NCBI GenBank assembly: GCA_027422505.1
Contig: JAPQWV010000018.1
Location: 19,920,001 to 19,984,000 of the forward strand
DNA length: 64,000 bases
DNA from: Craterostigma plantagineum
Lineage: Eukaryota; Streptophyta; Magnoliopsida; Lamiales; Linderniaceae
Direction of reading: 5' to 3'
Below the pieces are notes generated by a model. It was not told where the DNA came from and did not search any database. It was given only the letters and a program-made list of their open reading frames with translations. Both the position numbers and the translations under genes were made by a program. Position 1 is the stretch's first letter. Each line of letters begins with the position of its first letter. Positions 60,786-64,000 of the stretch are shown here, piece after piece.

Positions 60786-63700
60786 ATGGCGGAAACTGGT
60801 TCAGAGGTATTCACTGTGCTTTAACAATTTGTACGATCATTAATCAGTATGGAACATTTAGTCTCCATATTCTGAGCTTTACTCGGTTATCAGACTGTGT
60901 CTTTTGCATTAAGATAGTAAATTGGCGAATGGTCATTTTTCCCTCTTTTACAAGTGAGCCATATTTTTTTGGACGGGCGTAATATGCAATTTGGTGGAGA
61001 TGTTGTTGCAGGCTTCTCTACGGTCCACTGCGTATTAGTTGTATATTTCTGTGTATATTTCTTATCCGATCTGTTTGACATGAACGGTTCTCGAATATTA
61101 GTGCATACTGTTGTTGGATATTGTCCTATGTTTTGTGTAACAGCATTGGTTTTCCATTTCCAGATGTTTACCACTCAGCTTCCACAAGAAAATATTGTTC
61201 CCTGCAAATTAACCTTATGTGCTGACTATAAAGGGATTAGCAAACTTATTCGGGACAATCTAAACGAAGCAGAGTTTGCAGAAATGCTTGCACGATCTCC
61301 GTTCGGACGTCTCATAGCCTGTGCAGAAATGTTCTATTTGTCGAGCCAGCTAATCTGGTACATGATCCAAGCACAGACTCCACTACGAAATAGGGATGAA
61401 CTGTGGATGATTATCAATTCGAAGCCTATACGGTTTTCGCCTCAGGAATTCTGTTTGATGACCGGTCTCAGATTTTCTGCTGAGCCAGAGGTGGACGAAG
61501 ATAATTCATTTATTACAAGACACTTTCCAGGCGAGGAAAAGGTCTCGCTACAGGACGCGATTGATAGGTTGACGGAAATGGGTTGTAACTCATCGTCATC
61601 TGTTGACGTTGAAAAATTAAAAATGGCCAGCGTGGTTTTTGTCGCTGGAGTTCTTGATCAGCGTGGATGCCGAACGAATGTTAAGATAAACCCGATGATT
61701 CTTCACTTAATAGAGAATTTCGGCGAGTTCAACAGCTATCCTTTTGGAAAGTATGCATACGACATTGTTCTGACGTCGGTGAAAAGGAACCTCTCTTCTT
61801 TTAAAAACAGTCAGGGTACAAGCAGTTCGAGAAGATATCAGACGTTGTGCTTGGGTGGCTTCGTGCACCCAATTCAGGTAAATCTTACACGACTCTACCA
61901 ACAGGATTCGTATCTTGCATATTTATACTAAAATGTATTGTTACCCACTGTTGTTTTCAAAACAGATCCTTGCTTATGAGTGCTTGCCAGGTGTTGCAAG
62001 TAAATATGCAACGTACTTGGACGAAATAGTCGAGCCGGTTCCGAGAATGTGCAGATGGAAGACAAATGCATGGCCAACAAAGCGAGCTCCAAGGTTGCAG
62101 GACGTTGCCAATACTGTTAAGAATTCGGCGGTTGAGAATAATAAAGTCTTCTTACCTACGGCTCAAGAGGTTGTTGCAGGGTATTTTGCCGAAAGCAGAT
62201 TTGACGGACGTCCCCACAACGGATGCCTTCAGCGTGACAGGTCGTCACCATCGAGAAGCACCAGTGGAACTGGGTCACCGAATTCTCCCGTATTAGCAGA
62301 TGAAGACACCGACATGCAAGGCGAAGGTAGCAGTGAGAGAGTTTTGCCATCTCTAACATTATGAAGTTTCGTGGACAACCTCCGGACAAGCCGCAAAGCT
62401 ATGCATCAGATCCCAAATGTTGTTATCGAGGATAATGTCTGCATCGAAACAAATCATGAAGAACGTATACAATCACCTCCTCAGTCGCATGTGGATGTCG
62501 TTGCTGATATGAACGATGCGTCGCCGGTAGTTGACAAAATTCCGCAGCAGCCAACTGATTCGCATGATAGTGCAAATGGGTTCTGTTTTGATGGAAATAA
62601 TGGTATGGATACCCATGATGAGTTTGTCAACGACGTGGAAAATGAGGTTCGTGGAACTTCTCATGTTGAGGAGCCGTTCGTTGAAGGGCAGTTGGAAAGG
62701 GAGCAAGAGAAAAGGAAGGTTAATTCTCGGTCGTCGCATCGTAGGTCGAGAGGAGCTAAGAAGGTCTTGCGACAACTTGGAAATCTCAGTACTGTTGTCG
62801 AACGCCACACTAAGCAGGTCGTGCATTTAACCAGACAGGTTAAAGCAGGTTTTGATGGTTTGAACGTGAGACTGGCTGATATTGAACGTGCTAAACCACT
62901 GGAAAATATGTTGAGAACTATTGGTGACCAATTAGAGCAGCTGACGGGAAAGATATCGAGCATACAAGCCACTGAGCCTGGTAAAATACTTTTTCTTCCA
63001 GGTAAATTTTGCAATATATTCCCTCTAATTATCTCACATCTTATTTGCCTTAGAGTTAGCTGGCCGAAACGCAACAGACGATGGAGATGGAATTCCACGT
63101 GCGAAAAGGCCAAAATCAATAGGGCAGAGTGCCAAGCCGTCTTCTAACCCTGCCAGAATTCCTTACGGAAAGCAGAATGTTGATGAGCACGTTCTGTACA
63201 AGCTGCAAATGTGGCCGAAAGCAGCTGCGTCCATAGAACGCATGGCCACCAATCACTCCGTAGCAGGTCTTTGCGGGACAGTTCTTAAAAAAGAATTCTT
63301 TGTTGAATTAATGAGTCGCGGCACCTGTCTTCGAGCTGTTGTAAGTCTACGTTTGAGCATGAAATCATGAGATATCCCTCAGTGAATTGGTGTGAGGCAG
63401 ACGTTTATTAATATCCATTGTTTTTCCTGACTTTGGTTACGCAGCATGTCGACGAATGTATGCGCGGGTTCGTTGAAATGCAACTGAGGTGTGCCAGCCC
63501 TGTGAAGACGGTCGCATTCATGAACACAGCTTTCAGCCAGTTGGTGAAATCGCTCCCAATTGTTAGTGGAAAAGCTGATTTGACGAAAGTGATTCCGTTT
63601 GTTCTTGGCAACTCTGCCCAATGGCCGTCCGCTAGCTGGAAAAATGCGTCGGTAATTGTGCTACCAGTGAATGTCAACGAGAATCGTTGGGTGCTGGCCA

Positions 63701-64000
63701 CCATTCATCCTAGGAAACGATCATTTGCGATTCTTGATTCAGACATATCCGCAGATCCAAGGTTCACAGCAACCCGTACAGCGATGGGCAACACAGTTTG
63801 TATCACAAAATTGTTGCTACGACGCCTGGGCATTGAACGTTCTAATTTTCAGTATGACTGTACACGCGACGGGCGGATCGCGCAGCAGGGATACAGGTGA
63901 CGTTATACAAATGAAATGATTCGTATACGTCATGGCCTTCTTTATTAGTTAACCATATTATGAGATTTTCGTTGCAGCGGAGAATGTGGCGTCCATATGT
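60786..64000 (+). pseudogene. DUF1985-Ulp1 protease gene, copy B, with nonsense codon and lost catalytic His, cut by window end
   Basis: The exon model is 60786-60806, 61164-61877, 61966-62980, 63054-63340, 63445-63896 and 63978 onward. The first exon encodes MAETGSE. The DUF1985-like half is open (PIRFSPQEFCLMTGLRFS, KMASVVFVAGVLD, GGFVHPIQ). In exon 3 an in-frame TGA at 62362-62364 replaces a codon that is open in gene A; the same frame continues after it. In the Ulp1 domain the catalytic His is Arg (NENRWVLAT, codon 63685-63687), while A and C have His. The nucleophile Cys (SGECGVHM, codon 63985-63987) is still there, at the very edge. A functional protease is therefore unlikely. The final part of the gene lies outside the window. 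Confidence 0.8.

Larger units (their letters stand above)
42329..64000 (+). mobile_element. Giant Helitron with RPA, Rep-helicase and three Ulp1-type protease genes (3' end outside window)
   Basis: The proposed 5' end is TCTATATATATAAAAGTTGG, preceded by A. Plant Helitrons begin with TC and often continue as TATATAAAAG, and they insert between A and T without target duplication. All five genes in the next 21.7 kb are on the plus strand, matching the polarity of a Helitron. An RPA1-like gene together with a Rep-helicase is the classic content of plant autonomous Helitrons. The extra cargo is three cysteine protease genes. No 3' hairpin plus CTRR end was found in the window. The element may therefore extend beyond 64 kb, or 60.1-64 kb may be a second or nested copy. 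The start could alternatively be the TCTA at 41429 if the hairpin element inserted inside the Helitron tip. Confidence 0.7.

Overview
The window is nuclear DNA of a flowering plant, most likely a eudicot. It is AT-rich, its genes have GT-AG introns, and it holds plant-specific families: a GASA peptide, Gnk2/DUF26-type secreted proteins, a single-C2H2 QALGGH transcription factor, Tnt1-like Copia elements, Stowaway- and hAT-type MITEs, and a plant Helitron with an RPA gene. The species cannot be named from the sequence alone. All exon models below were derived by eye from splice sites and reading phase.

Left part, 1-12 kb. A GC-rich open stretch on the minus strand at the left edge may be an exon of a gene lying outside. 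It is followed by an intact nine-exon RNase H1-type gene (946-3241, +) and a convergent three-exon GASA gene (3585-4164, -) whose introns and leader are full of microsatellites. Two small inverted-repeat elements follow, then a Copia element (6135-12244) with a GAAAT target duplication. Its left LTR is split by a 902-bp hAT-like element; the right LTR preserves the empty site.

Middle part, 12-42 kb. This is a repeat landscape with few genes. It holds LINE fragments (13.1-14.9 and about 18.3-18.7 kb), a foldback element, and two paralogous Gnk2-like secreted protein genes (16773-17165 and 19628-20023, both -). A segmental duplication copied the 3' end of the C2H2 zinc-finger gene (30542-31285, -) to 23.0-23.2 kb. 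A second Copia element (23584-27893, GTGTT target duplication) sits inside a repeat of a 0.9-kb tandem family. A hAT transposase relic (36.5-37.8 kb), a short 87-aa plant protein gene (40265-40528, +) and a 0.9-kb hairpin element with a second element at its exact centre complete this part.

Right part, 42.3-64 kb. Every gene is on the plus strand, and the block begins with a Helitron-like 5' end. In order it holds: an intact ten-exon RPA1-like gene; a DUF1985-Ulp1 cysteine protease gene (copy A, frameshifted); the Helitron Rep-helicase (two nonsense codons and one frameshift); an intact 431-aa Ulp1-type protease without the DUF1985 region (copy C); and a second DUF1985-Ulp1 gene (copy B) that runs off the window. 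Copy B has an in-frame TGA and its catalytic His is changed to Arg. I read this as one giant, recently active Helitron of more than 21 kb that carries a replication kit (Rep-helicase plus RPA) and a small family of SUMO-protease-like genes. Its 3' end is not in the window.
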